Shown here: positions 16,420 to 24,310 of the stretch, piece after piece | Numbering within the stretch: the stretch's first letter is position 1 | Layout of the letters: every line of letters starts with the position of its first letter | Assembly: GCF_014137975.1 (NCBI RefSeq) | Contig: NZ_JACGWZ010000002.1 | Span: 558,001-622,000 of the forward strand | Direction: 5' to 3' | Length of the DNA stretch: 64,000 nucleotides | DNA from: Halosaccharopolyspora lacisalsi | Lineage (GTDB): Bacteria; Actinomycetota; Actinomycetes; Mycobacteriales; Pseudonocardiaceae | Program-made: the position numbers and the translations under genes | Notes under the pieces: generated by a model | The model's input: the letters and a program-made list of their open reading frames with translations, nothing else | Database searches by the model: none | Told to the model about the DNA's origin: nothing

Positions 16420-17097
16420 CGTGGTCTCCTCTCGTGCGCCGGCTCGACGGGTGTCAGGACCCCGACTCGGGAATCGATCGGGACAGCGCGACGCGCATCC
16501 GTTCGCCGAGATCGTCGCGACAGACCACGAGGTCCGGCAACCACGAGTCGGCGCGATCGCAGAAGAGCTCGCTGCCGTCGATTCGAGCCGTGTACAGGCC
16601 GGCGGCTCGGGCGACCGCCACCGGCGCGGCCGAGTCCCACTCGTACTGGCCACCGGCGTGCACGTAGGCGTCGACCTCACCGAGGATCACCGCGGCGATC
16701 TTGGCTCCGGCCGAACCCGTGGGAACCGTCTCGGCGCCCAGCTCGGCGGCCAGCGCCTCGACGAACTTCGGAGGCCTCCTCCGGCTGACCGCCAGTCGTA
16801 CGACACCGCTGGCGGCGGCCTCGTCCCGGAGTGGCGGCTCGGCAGTGCTCAGGACGGGTGTCCTCGGCGGGAAGTGCCACCGCGCCCACCACCGGACGTC
16901 CCCGGTGGGCCAGGGCCACGTGCACGGCCCAGTCCCGGCGCGCGGGGTCACCGAACTCACGGGTTCCGTCGAGCGGGTCCATGAGCCACACCCGACCGTC
17001 CGAGTCCCGCGACGACCCCACCATCCCGTGCTCGGAGAGCACGGGATCGTTCCCACGGTGCCTTCCCAGCTCGGCCATCAGCAGTTCTTGACATCCT

Positions 17098-17117
17098 CAC
17101 CGCCCTGAAGGGCGGTG
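17098..17117. repeat. IS605-type right-end hairpin
   Basis: Perfect 9-bp stem with a GA loop, 16 bp beyond the tnpB stop, preceded by TTGACATCCT on the plus strand. In this family it is the transposase recognition structure and the scaffold part of the omega RNA. Confidence 0.75.
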
Positions 17118-17132
17118 ATCCCAGCCCGCCGT

Positions 17133-17805
17133 TCAGGCGGCTGTTCGTTCACGGACGCTCGGATCCTCGCGGGTTGTCGTCCCTCCGGCACACGACCCCG
17201 CAGGGTCGGGGCCACCCGACGCACGGGCGGCATGTCCTGCCGCGACATTGATTCCAGCGTTGGTGTCCGCGTTGCAGGTGAAGCCGCAGGACACGCAGAC
17301 GAACTCGGCTTGGCTCTTGCGCGAGTTCTTGTCGATCCATCCGCAGTCGCTGCATCGCAGACTGGTGTACGGGGCGGGAACGTCTTCGACCCACCCGGGG
17401 GATTTGTCTTCGGTGCGGCTGCGCAACATGCCCCAGCCTTGGGCGAGGATGCCCCGGTTCAACCCGGCTTTCTGTCGCACGTTCCGCCCGGGGTTGTCGA
17501 CGGTGCCTTTGGCGGAGCTGGTCATGTTCGTGATGCGCAGGTCCTCGAACCTGATCAGATCGTACGAGCGGGCCAGTTCGGTGCTGGTCTTCTCCACCCA
17601 GTCTTTCCGTACGTTTGCCTCACGCGCTTTGAGCTTCGCGACCTTGGCGTGCTCGTCGCCCTTGGCCTGGCTGCCCTTCGGTGCGCGTGCGGCTCGGCGT
17701 TCGTGCTTGCGCCGCGTCGCCCGCTCCTTGGTCGAGGGTTGCGGGCAGTTGAGTTGGTGCCCGTCGTGCAGCGCCGCCGTGATCGTCACGCCCCGGTCCA
17801 CCCCG
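17133..17805 (-). pseudogene. tnpB: TnpB (IS605 OrfB) C-terminal fragment
   Basis: About 220 residues beginning at GVDRGVTITAAL, the RuvC-I motif with catalytic Asp. They continue through IRFEDLRITNMT (RuvC-II Glu), GWGMLRSRTEDKS, a four-cysteine zinc ribbon (CSDCGW and CVSCGF) and NADTNAGINVAAGHAARA (RuvC-III Asp). All nuclease motifs are present, but the N-terminal wedge and guide-RNA-binding domains, about 170 residues, are missing. An open frame extends through the cysQ N-terminus to 17978 but is not TnpB. The guide (omega) RNA usually encoded by the 3' end of tnpB and the right end could still be transcribed. Confidence 0.85.
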
Positions 17806-17998
17806 GCAGCCACCGCCCCGCCTCGACCGCGAGCTCCTCGGCGAGAGCGTGATCGTCGTCGATCATCGTGCTCCTTTCCACGGCACCGAGCCGATCCGGG
17901 CTCGTGAACCCGCATCGGTCGGGAGATCGCATACCGTCGATCATCGATGTGTAGGGATGTGTAGGTTGGAACCGGCACATCGTACGGACGGAGGACGG

Positions 17999-18514
17999 AT
18001 GCGGACGATCAGCCTCGAAGGCACCGGCCCGCAGGTGGCCGAGGACGCCTGGGTGGCTCCCGGGGCCACCCTGGTCGGCGCGGTCACCCTGCTCTCGGAG
18101 GCGAGTATCTGGTACGGCTCGGTGGTGCGCGGTGACGGTGACAGGATCACCGTGGGACGGGGCAGCAACATCCAGGACGGATGCGTGCTCCACGCCGACC
18201 CCGGCGTCCCCGCCACCGTCGGCGACCGTGTTTCCGTCGGACACCGGGCGGTGCTGCACGGCTGCACCGTCGACGACGACGTCCTCATCGGGATGTCGGC
18301 GACCGTGCTCAACGGAGCACGGATCGGCTCGGGGTCCCTCGTCGCCGCGGGCGCGGTGATCCTCGAAGGGGCGGAGATCCCGCCGAACTCGCTGGTGGCC
18401 GGTGTTCCGGGCAAGGTGCGCCGGGAGACGACGCAGGACGAGCGCGACGTCATCACGGCCAATGCGCAGCACTACCTCCAGCTCAAGGCCCGCCACGCCG
18501 AGGCCACGGACTGA
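17999..18514 (+). CDS. Gamma-class carbonic anhydrase-like hexapeptide-repeat protein
   Basis: A 171-residue left-handed beta-helix protein of the YrdA/PaaY/gamma-CA family. Hexapeptide turns run from about residue 12 to 140 (GATLVGAVTLLSEASIWYGS, GRGSNIQDGCVLHADPG). Zinc-ligand histidines appear in VLHAD, VSVGH and VLHGC. The likely activity is CO2 hydration or a related metal-dependent hydrolysis. ATG 17999 follows CGGAGGACGG. It is divergent from the cysQ remnant and followed after 82 bp by a macro-domain gene on the same strand. Confidence 0.85.
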   Translation: MRTISLEGTGPQVAEDAWVAPGATLVGAVTLLSEASIWYGSVVRGDGDRITVGRGSNIQDGCVLHADPGVPATVGDRVSVGHRAVLHGCTVDDDVLIGMSATVLNGARIGSGSLVAAGAVILEGAEIPPNSLVAGVPGKVRRETTQDERDVITANAQHYLQLKARHAEATD

Positions 18515-18596
18515 CCGTCCACACCGACCACCCGGTGTCCGGAGTCGGCCGAGTCCGCGCTGGCCCGGACCGGGGTGCTGCCCCAGACTGAGGGGC

Positions 18597-19112
18597 ATGC
18601 GGATTGCGGCGGTGCGGGGTGACATCACCGAGCAGGAAGTCGACGCCGTGGTCAACGCCGCGAACTCGTCACTGCTCGGCGGCGGTGGCGTGGACGGGGC
18701 GATCCATCGGCGCGGCGGCCCGGAGATCCTCGAAGCCTGCCGCGAGCTGCGCTCCACGCGGTACCCGGACGGGCTCGGTGTCGGGCAGGCGGTGGCCACC
18801 ACCGCGGGCAAGCTCCCCGCCCGGTGGGTGATCCACACCGTCGGTCCCACCTTCACCCCCTCCGAGGACCGTTCCGAGCTGTTGGCCGCGTGCTTCCGGG
18901 AGTCGTTGAAGGTCGCCGACACGCTCGGGGCGTCGACCGTGGCGTTTCCGGCCGTCTCCACCGGCGTCTACCGCTATCCCCTCGCCGAGGCCGCCGAGAT
19001 CGCCGTGCGCAGCGCCCGCGACACCCCCACCAATGTCGAGAACGTGCGGTTCGTGCTCTTCGACACCGAGTCCTACGAGGCCTTCACCGCGGCTGTCCAG
19101 CACAGCGAGTGA
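18597..19112 (+). CDS. Macro-domain O-acetyl-ADP-ribose deacetylase
   Basis: A 171-residue single-domain MacroD/YmdB-type protein. The ADP-ribose loop motifs are VVNAANSSLLGGGGVDGAIH (residues about 19-38), the TAGKLPARWVIHTVGP strand and FPAVSTGVYRYP. Members hydrolyse O-acetyl-ADP-ribose or remove mono-ADP-ribose from aspartate and glutamate side chains. ATG 18597 with GAGGGGC upstream. It lies on the same strand as the gamma-carbonic anhydrase, but the 82-bp gap leaves co-transcription uncertain. Confidence 0.9.
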   Translation: MRIAAVRGDITEQEVDAVVNAANSSLLGGGGVDGAIHRRGGPEILEACRELRSTRYPDGLGVGQAVATTAGKLPARWVIHTVGPTFTPSEDRSELLAACFRESLKVADTLGASTVAFPAVSTGVYRYPLAEAAEIAVRSARDTPTNVENVRFVLFDTESYEAFTAAVQHSE

Positions 19113-19321
19113 CTCCAGTTCCCAACATGCGAGAAAAGCGAGGGTCGTGGAAGACAGTGGGGTCACTGTGTGTTGTCCACGGCAATGTCGTTTATTCCTC
19201 TTCGGCGACCGCCGTACCGCACTTGCCTGCTCGGCCACGCGCTCCACTGCGTCGACAACGGCTACTGAGTCGCCCTCGTTCCCGCGTACCGTATCCGTTC
19301 TCCACACCAAGGAGTCGCCAC

Positions 19322-20584
19322 GTGTCCCTCCGCGATCCGGAAACCGTCGCGGTCACCGAACCCAGCACCACCGAAACCGACACCACCGGAACCTCTCCCC
19401 CGGCACAGCGCAAGGTCCTGACCATCGGTGGCGTCCTCGCCGTCGCGCTCGGTGTGGCGACCGCCGCGGTCGGGGGTTGGCGCATGGCCGTGCTGTACGC
19501 GATCGGGCTGGCCTTCGGCCTCGTGCTCTTCCACGCCCGGTTCGGGTTCACCTCGGCCTGGCGTCAGCTGGTCGCCGTGGGCCAGGGCAAGGCCCTGCGC
19601 GCGCACATGCTCATGCTCGCGGTCGCCGCCGCGCTGTTCGCCCCCATTCTCTCGGCCGGGCTCGGGCTGGGGACCACGCCCGAGGGTTCGGTCTCCCCGG
19701 TGAGCATCAGCGTCGTGGTCGGCGCGTTCCTGTTCGGGCTCGGCATGCAGGTCGGCGGCTCGTGCGCCTCGGGGACCCTCTACAACGTGGGTGGCGGGCA
19801 GACCGCGATCGTGTTCACGCTCGTCGGCTTCATCGTGGGCGCCGTGCTGGGCGCCTGGCACTTCGCCTTCTGGACCTCCACCCTGCCCAGCGGCCCGGAG
19901 ATCTCGCTGGCACGGACACCGCTGGGGTACGGCGGTGCGTTGGCCGCGACCCTGGCGGTGCTCGGGCTCATCGCGGCCGGCACGCTCGTCGTCGCCCGGC
20001 GCAAGCAGCCGCCGCGCCTGTCCCGCCCACCGGCAGCAGCGGGCCTGGCCCGAGCGGTGCGCGGTTCCTGGCCCCTGTGGGTGGGTGCCGTCGGACTGGC
20101 CGTGCTCAACGCACTCACCCTGGTGGTCAAGGGGAAGGCCTGGGGAATCACCTCGGCCTTCACGCTCTGGGGTTCGAAGGTCGCGCAGGCCGCCGGAGTG
20201 GACGTGGCCGACTGGGGCTACTGGTCCAGTCCCGACAACGCCGCGACGCTGGCGGGTCCCGTGCTCGCCCACGGGACCTCGGTGATGGACTTCGGGATCA
20301 TCCTGGGTGCTTTCCTCGCGGCAGCCGCAGGCGGAGTTTTCGTGCTGCACCGCCGGGTGCCGCGCAAGGTCGTGGTCGGCGCGATCATCGGGGGGATCCT
20401 GATGGGCTACGGCGCACGGATCGCCTACGGCTGCAACATCGGGGCCTACTTCGCGGGCATCGCCTCGTTCAGCCTGCACGGCTGGCTCTGGGCGGTCATG
20501 GCGATCATCGGTACCTACGCCGGGCTCAAGGCCCGCCCGCTGATCGGGCTGGCGGTGCCCAAGCGCACCGACTCCTCCTGCTGA
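19322..20584 (+). CDS. YeeE/YedE-family sulphur-compound transporter
   Basis: A 420-residue membrane protein with about ten membrane segments in two YeeE/YedE repeats. The pore cysteines of thiosulphate transporters of this family are visible as GGSCASGTLYNVGGGQ in the first half and YGCNIGAYFAGI with LHGW in the second. GTG 19322 follows AAGGAG. The first 40 residues are soluble and Thr-rich. Uptake of thiosulphate or another small sulphur compound is likely. The usual TusA/SirA partner gene is not adjacent, which is uncommon. The neighbouring cysQ, another sulphur-assimilation gene, is inactivated. Confidence 0.85.
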   Translation: MSLRDPETVAVTEPSTTETDTTGTSPPAQRKVLTIGGVLAVALGVATAAVGGWRMAVLYAIGLAFGLVLFHARFGFTSAWRQLVAVGQGKALRAHMLMLAVAAALFAPILSAGLGLGTTPEGSVSPVSISVVVGAFLFGLGMQVGGSCASGTLYNVGGGQTAIVFTLVGFIVGAVLGAWHFAFWTSTLPSGPEISLARTPLGYGGALAATLAVLGLIAAGTLVVARRKQPPRLSRPPAAAGLARAVRGSWPLWVGAVGLAVLNALTLVVKGKAWGITSAFTLWGSKVAQAAGVDVADWGYWSSPDNAATLAGPVLAHGTSVMDFGIILGAFLAAAAGGVFVLHRRVPRKVVVGAIIGGILMGYGARIAYGCNIGAYFAGIASFSLHGWLWAVMAIIGTYAGLKARPLIGLAVPKRTDSSC

Positions 20585-20638
20585 ACGAGGGATTCCTTCG
20601 GGAGGCTCCGCGTGGTCGAACACGTCGTGAGCGAGTGA

Positions 20639-22030
20639 TCACGCCTCCTCCCAGCTCAAACCGGAGTTCCGGGGAAGCGCTTCGACCGCGGCATCCAGCC
20701 GCATGGGGCGCGGTTGGGGGTAGCGCTCGCGGATACGGGCGAATTCCCGGTGGGAGCGGGCCAGCGCGGCGAAATCGCGCGGGTAGGCCCGCGGGTCGAC
20801 ACCGAGCAGTGTGCCGACCTTGCGGGCCCGCCCCGCCAGCTCCCGCCACTCGTCGACCCCGGCCAGGCCGATCGAGTCGACTCCGTGCGGAAACAGCATC
20901 AGCCGGATCTCGTCGTAGGGAGCGGCCTCGTCGAGGTAGTCGCGCAGGGCTTCGTGGGAGGCGCGCGTGTTGAACGCCGACCAGAACGGCACGGAGCCAC
21001 TGCGCAGTGTCCACCACGGCTCGACCAGCAGGAAGCTCTCCCCCACGAGGCGCCCGCCGTCGATGCCTCTCCGGGAGTACCACGTGCGGTAGAGCTCGGC
21101 CACCGCCGGACTCAGTCGTTCGGGGTGATCGAAGCGGAGCCGCCACAGCCGGTTGCCTCGGCTGCGTGACAGCTCACCGAGGTCGTCGAGCAGTGCCGGG
21201 TCGAATCCCCATTCCGCCTCGGCGCTGGAGCCGTCCGGGGCTGGTGGCGACCAGCTGCGTCGCCGCTCCCCGTAGTGCTTGAGCAGCGCGGCCACCCGTG
21301 GCCCGCCGCCGTGGTACTCCTCGGTGGTGGCTCCTCCGTGGGCGCCGAACTGGAAGACGTGGCGGTCGTTCACCCGGGTGGTCGGCCACGTCAGCTCGCA
21401 CTCCGCGGTGACCAGTACGCCGCCGGATTCGAGATGGTTCCTGATGAACTCGGCGTAGGCCCGCGGCAGCCGATGCCACTTGACGCGGGAGTACGACATG
21501 CCCGCGATCATCAACCGGTCCTGGTTCGGATCGTGCATGTGGTGCAGTCGCAGGTCGGGGTTGGCCGCGAGCAGATCCTGCCCGGGGTCCAGTCCGGCAC
21601 GCAGCTCCCCCTCGGCGTCGTCGCGGTCGACACCGCCGCGGCGCACGGGCACGAGCAGGGTCTGCGGTAGCCAGGGTGCGCCCAGCGCCGCCGCCAGATG
21701 TACCAGGGCCCCGTTGGACGAGCCGACGAAGATGACCGGATAGCGCTGCCGCGGGTAGTGGTCGACGACCCACGAGGCCAGCTCCTCCGAATCCAGCTCA
21801 CCGAGCCGGTGGCGCGGTACCGCCTCGCTGACTCCGCTGGTCGTGTAGCAGGTCTCGGCCAGTCGGCGCGGCAGGTGGTTGACGCCCGCCAGCGCCGTGG
21901 TCAGCACCGGTTCGAGCGGGCCGGGAAACTGACCGAGCAGGGGCGTGTCCCTACCGGACAGGAACCGCGCCAGGCAGCGCAGCATTCCGGTGGCGGAATC
22001 GAAGGAGGCCACCGCTCGACCGGGTTTCAC
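20639..22030 (-). CDS. Large alpha/beta-hydrolase-like protein of unknown function
   Basis: A 463-residue cytosolic protein. Residues about 85-105 (YPVIFVGSSNGALVHLAAAL) give a GxSxG nucleophile elbow following a beta-strand, as in serine hydrolases. The remaining long C-terminal region (residues about 270-450, including WYSRRGIDGGRLVGESFLLV and LFPHGVDSIGLAGVDEW) matches nothing I recognise. GTG 22030 overlaps the TGA of the upstream alpha/beta hydrolase (GTGA), so the two are translationally coupled and likely act in one process. There are no signal peptide or membrane segments. Confidence 0.65.
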   Translation of the reverse strand: MKPGRAVASFDSATGMLRCLARFLSGRDTPLLGQFPGPLEPVLTTALAGVNHLPRRLAETCYTTSGVSEAVPRHRLGELDSEELASWVVDHYPRQRYPVIFVGSSNGALVHLAAALGAPWLPQTLLVPVRRGGVDRDDAEGELRAGLDPGQDLLAANPDLRLHHMHDPNQDRLMIAGMSYSRVKWHRLPRAYAEFIRNHLESGGVLVTAECELTWPTTRVNDRHVFQFGAHGGATTEEYHGGGPRVAALLKHYGERRRSWSPPAPDGSSAEAEWGFDPALLDDLGELSRSRGNRLWRLRFDHPERLSPAVAELYRTWYSRRGIDGGRLVGESFLLVEPWWTLRSGSVPFWSAFNTRASHEALRDYLDEAAPYDEIRLMLFPHGVDSIGLAGVDEWRELAGRARKVGTLLGVDPRAYPRDFAALARSHREFARIRERYPQPRPMRLDAAVEALPRNSGLSWEEA

Positions 22031-22767
22031 GAGACCTCCTCGGTGACGAAGCGATCCACGAGCGCGGCGAAGCCGGCGGGATCGGCGAAGGGAACCATGT
22101 GCCCCAGCCCGGCGCAGGTGACCAGCCGGCCCCGTGGCAGCAGGCGGGTCACTTCCTCGGCCCACGGTCGCGGCACCATGGCATCCCGCTCGCCCCGCAC
22201 CACCAGTGTCGGAGCCGAGACGTGCGGGAGTCGGTCCTCGACGCGGTCGTCGAAGCACTCGGCGAAGGTCATCACGACCCGGCGGGCCCCCGCGTCGCGG
22301 TAGTCACGCAGTACCAGCGTGTCGAGTTGTCGGGGTTCGTGAACGGAGTTGCGCAGCCACCGGCCCAGATGCGCCGGCCACGAGCGCGCCGCCGGGTCCG
22401 TCGTCGGCCCCATGAGCACGAGTCCCGCCACCCGGTCGGGCACCCGCGAAGCCACCAGGGTCGCGAGCTGGCAGCCGAACGAACACCCCAGCAGCAGGAC
22501 CCGGGCCAGTCCCGTCGCCTCGAGCCAGCACACCAGGGACTCGCCCAGTTCGGCGGTCCCGAGCACACCCGAGCGGGAGGTGCTCGCGCCGAAGCCGGGC
22601 AGGTCCACCGACCAGGCTTGCCTGCTTCCCGCGAACTCGCGAAGCATCGGCAGGTTCTCCCTGCTGGAGACACCGGCGCCGTGCAGACACACGATCGGCG
22701 GCTCGGCCCCCGGGACGCGCCAGGCCACGGTGCGTCCCTGCGGAAGATCGACGACGACCTCGTCCAT
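22027..22767 (-). CDS. Alpha/beta hydrolase
   Basis: A 246-residue alpha/beta-hydrolase fold protein. It has the oxyanion-hole segment CLHGAGVSSRENLP (residues about 27-40), nucleophile elbow LGCSFGCQLATL (Ser near residue 95), acid in LVVRGERDAMVPRP and catalytic His in CAGLGHMVPFADP. The substrate is unknown; the family includes esterases, haloperoxidases and C-C hydrolases. The nucleophile motif is GCSFG, with Cys next to Ser. ATG 22767. First gene of a two-gene operon with the 463-residue protein, joined by a GTGA overlap. Confidence 0.85.
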   Translation of the reverse strand: MDEVVVDLPQGRTVAWRVPGAEPPIVCLHGAGVSSRENLPMLREFAGSRQAWSVDLPGFGASTSRSGVLGTAELGESLVCWLEATGLARVLLLGCSFGCQLATLVASRVPDRVAGLVLMGPTTDPAARSWPAHLGRWLRNSVHEPRQLDTLVLRDYRDAGARRVVMTFAECFDDRVEDRLPHVSAPTLVVRGERDAMVPRPWAEEVTRLLPRGRLVTCAGLGHMVPFADPAGFAALVDRFVTEEVS

Positions 22768-22821
22768 ACGGCTCCCGTATCCGGTGGATCCTGCGCGGTG
22801 ATGGGCATACCCGCCCCGTCG

Positions 22822-22880
22822 GGCGAGTACTCGCCACGAACGGGTAACGAGTGGTGATTAATCTCCGCGTGCACGGGTAC
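22822..22880. promoter_or_regulatory. Stress-promoter-like sites ahead of DUF2795 gene
   Basis: The intergenic region holds a perfect 14-bp palindrome GGCGAGTACTCGCC (22822-22835) and two hexamers, GGGTAA (22842-22847) and GGGTAC (22875-22880), that resemble the -10 box of SigB/SigF-type stress promoters in actinomycetes. Matching -35 boxes are weak, so this is only suggestive. Confidence 0.35.
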
Positions 22881-22915
22881 CTGAGGAGTGGGACGCAGAG
22901 TATGGGAGGCCCGTG

Positions 22916-23116
22916 ATGACGCAGCAACCCAATCCCCTGGCCGTCCAGGAGTTCCTGACCGGCATCGTCGATTATCCGGCGGGCAAGGAGCAGCTGGTCC
23001 AGAACGCCGAGCAGGCCGGAGCCGACGAGGAAGTGCTCCGGGCACTCCGCACTCTGCCGGATCGCACCTACGACGGGCCCGACTCCGTCAGTGCCGAGGT
23101 GGCGCAGGGGACCTGA
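22916..23116 (+). CDS. DUF2795 family small protein
   Basis: A 66-residue protein matching DUF2795: NPLAVQEFLTGIVDYPAGKE, then QNAEQAGADEEVLRALRTLP and DRTYDGPDSVSAEV. These small actinobacterial proteins resemble helical tandem modules of unknown biochemical function and are often found among osmotic or general stress genes. GGGAGG at 22904-22909 supports ATG 22916; GTG 22913 is equally placed. It is followed after 31 bp by a DUF2188 gene on the same strand. Confidence 0.8.
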   Translation: MTQQPNPLAVQEFLTGIVDYPAGKEQLVQNAEQAGADEEVLRALRTLPDRTYDGPDSVSAEVAQGT

Positions 23117-23147
23117 GAACGTCACCGCTCGCGACCGAGGAGACATC

Positions 23148-23357
23148 GTGCCCACCCGACATGTCCGGCCCGACGACAGTGACCGCGGCGGATGGGTCGT
23201 GGCCACCTCGCGGGACTCCGACTCGGTGGAGTCGCACGCCACGACCCAGGGCGAAGCGGTCGAGCGGGCCCGCCGGGCCCTGTTGGATCAGGGCGGCGGA
23301 CCCCTGCTCGTGCACGGCACCGACGGGAACGTGCGAGAGGAGCGCTCCGTCGGCTGA
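23148..23357 (+). CDS. DUF2188 family small protein
   Basis: A 69-residue protein with the DUF2188 pattern: an early GGWVVATSRDSDSVESHATT segment, QGEAVERARRALLDQGGGPL and a final HGTDGNVREERSVG, matching the family's WxV, A-rich helix and HGxDGxI features. The function is unknown; family members are frequent in stress-associated clusters. GTG 23148 follows GAGGAGA. The pair with the DUF2795 gene is likely one transcript. Confidence 0.8.
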   Translation: MPTRHVRPDDSDRGGWVVATSRDSDSVESHATTQGEAVERARRALLDQGGGPLLVHGTDGNVREERSVG

Positions 23358-23384
23358 ATCGCGGCCTTCGACGGCCCTCTCGGA

Positions 23385-23720
23385 TCACCGCCGCTGGAGG
23401 GCCTGTTCCAACTGGGACTTGGACATCTTCGAACGCCCCCGGATGTCCGCGCGGCGCGCGTCGGCGTAAAGCTGCTCCTTCGTACGCCCACCGGGGCCGT
23501 GGCGGTTTCCGGAGCGGATACCGCCACGGCGTTGCGGGGAGATGTCCTCGGTGGCGGTCTCACTGCGCTGCTGCGCGCTCCCCTGCTGAGCACGGTTCTT
23601 GTTGACGGTGCGGGCGGCGATCTCCTCGGCCCGTCCGGTGCCGGAGCCGCGCTCTTCCTTCTGGTGCTTGATGTGCTCGTACTGGCGTTCCTGCTTGGTG
23701 TTCCACGCCTGCTGTGGCAT
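23385..23720 (-). CDS. Small basic protein with C-terminal Rho_N-like SAP motif
   Basis: A 111-residue highly charged protein common in actinomycetes (often annotated as plasmid stabilisation protein). The N-terminus reads WNTKQERQYEHIKHQKEERG, then RAEEIAARTVNKNRAQQG. The C-terminal 35 residues (GRTKEQLYADARRADIRGRS, KMSKSQLEQAL) form a Rho_N/SAP-like helix-extended-loop-helix that binds nucleic acid in other proteins. ATG 23720 follows GAGGGGTGG. The middle is low-complexity. The role is unknown; nucleic-acid binding is inferred from the C-terminal motif. Confidence 0.75.
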   Translation of the reverse strand: MPQQAWNTKQERQYEHIKHQKEERGSGTGRAEEIAARTVNKNRAQQGSAQQRSETATEDISPQRRGGIRSGNRHGPGGRTKEQLYADARRADIRGRSKMSKSQLEQALQRR

Positions 23721-23807
23721 CGGTGCCACCCCTCACTTCCGCGCTGCGCGGTGGAAACCACTCTTCCCTCCGCACCCACGGAACATGAAAGACACACATG
23801 CTCGCTC

Positions 23808-24302
23808 CTACTCCTCGGCCTGCCGTCCCCGTGGTGCGATGGCACGGGCCACCAGCACGTCGAACCCGCCGACGAACAGGTACCCGGCGGTGGTGCCCAG
23901 GGACGACAGTGGCCAGGCGAACAGGCCCGGAACGAACGCCAGTCCCGCGCCGATGGCCACGGCCACGGCGATGGAGACCACGTTGACGGCGGTGCTCACC
24001 AGCACCACGTCGGTGGGATCGGTGGCGGACTGGTCGAAACGGCGGGATACGAGCACCTCGACCAGCACGAAGGCGAGCGAGGCGCCGACGGCGAACAGGA
24101 CGGCCTCCAACGCTCCCGCCGACCCGTGAACACCGCTGGTCACACCGAAGCACCCCGTGATGGCCACGGAGAATCCGTACGCCGAGGCGTTCTCGCGCAC
24201 GGTGGTTCCCAGTCCGCTGCTGTAGGCCGCACGGGCGTGCAGCGCCGGGCGGCGGTCTCCGTCGGAGTCCGGATCGTTCCGGAGTCCACTGGAAGAGTCC
24301 AT
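23808..24302 (-). CDS. Four-helix membrane protein, unknown
   Basis: A 164-residue protein with a polar N-terminus of about 45 residues and four hydrophobic segments (around GFSVAITGCFGVTSG, LEAVLFAVGASLAFVLVEVL, VVLVSTAVNVVSIAVAVAIG and LGTTAGYLFVGGFDVLVARA). No family is recognised. ATG 24302 lies 8 bp downstream of the AI-2E transporter stop at 24311, so the two minus-strand genes are almost certainly co-transcribed. Confidence 0.65.
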   Translation of the reverse strand: MDSSSGLRNDPDSDGDRRPALHARAAYSSGLGTTVRENASAYGFSVAITGCFGVTSGVHGSAGALEAVLFAVGASLAFVLVEVLVSRRFDQSATDPTDVVLVSTAVNVVSIAVAVAIGAGLAFVPGLFAWPLSSLGTTAGYLFVGGFDVLVARAIAPRGRQAEE

Positions 24303-24310
24303 GAGATGCG

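Larger units (their letters stand above)
17092..17806 (-). mobile_element. IS200/IS605-type (IS1341-like) element remnant
   Basis: The insertion inside cysQ holds the 3' two thirds of tnpB and a right end with a 9-bp hairpin (CACCGCCCT-GA-AGGGCGGTG, 17098-17117), typical of IS605-family ends. No tnpA and no left-end hairpin are present, so it is 5' truncated. The left border is placed where the cysQ frame (GGRWL) gives way to the TnpB frame (VDRGV) at about 17803. Confidence 0.8.
16454..17866 (-). pseudogene. cysQ: cysQ-type 3'(2'),5'-bisphosphate nucleotidase, interrupted by tnpB and frameshifted
   Basis: Three pieces of one inositol-monophosphatase-fold gene are visible. The N-terminus lies at 17807-17866 (ATG 17866 with AAAGGAG; MIDDDHALAEELAVEAGRWL). 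After an insertion of about 715 bp comes LLMAELGRHRGNDPVLSEHG and the metal motif WLMDPLDGTREFGDP, running to about 16862. A further frame then holds LSTAEPPLRDEAAASG, GSAGAKIAAVILGEVDAYVH, and YEWDSAAPVAVARAAG to the stop at 16454. The frame change is explained by one extra C (ACACCCGTC for ACACCGTC) near 16860. Roughly 20-25 codons are also missing at the insertion site. CysQ normally removes PAP from sulphate assimilation; this copy must be dead. Confidence 0.85.
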
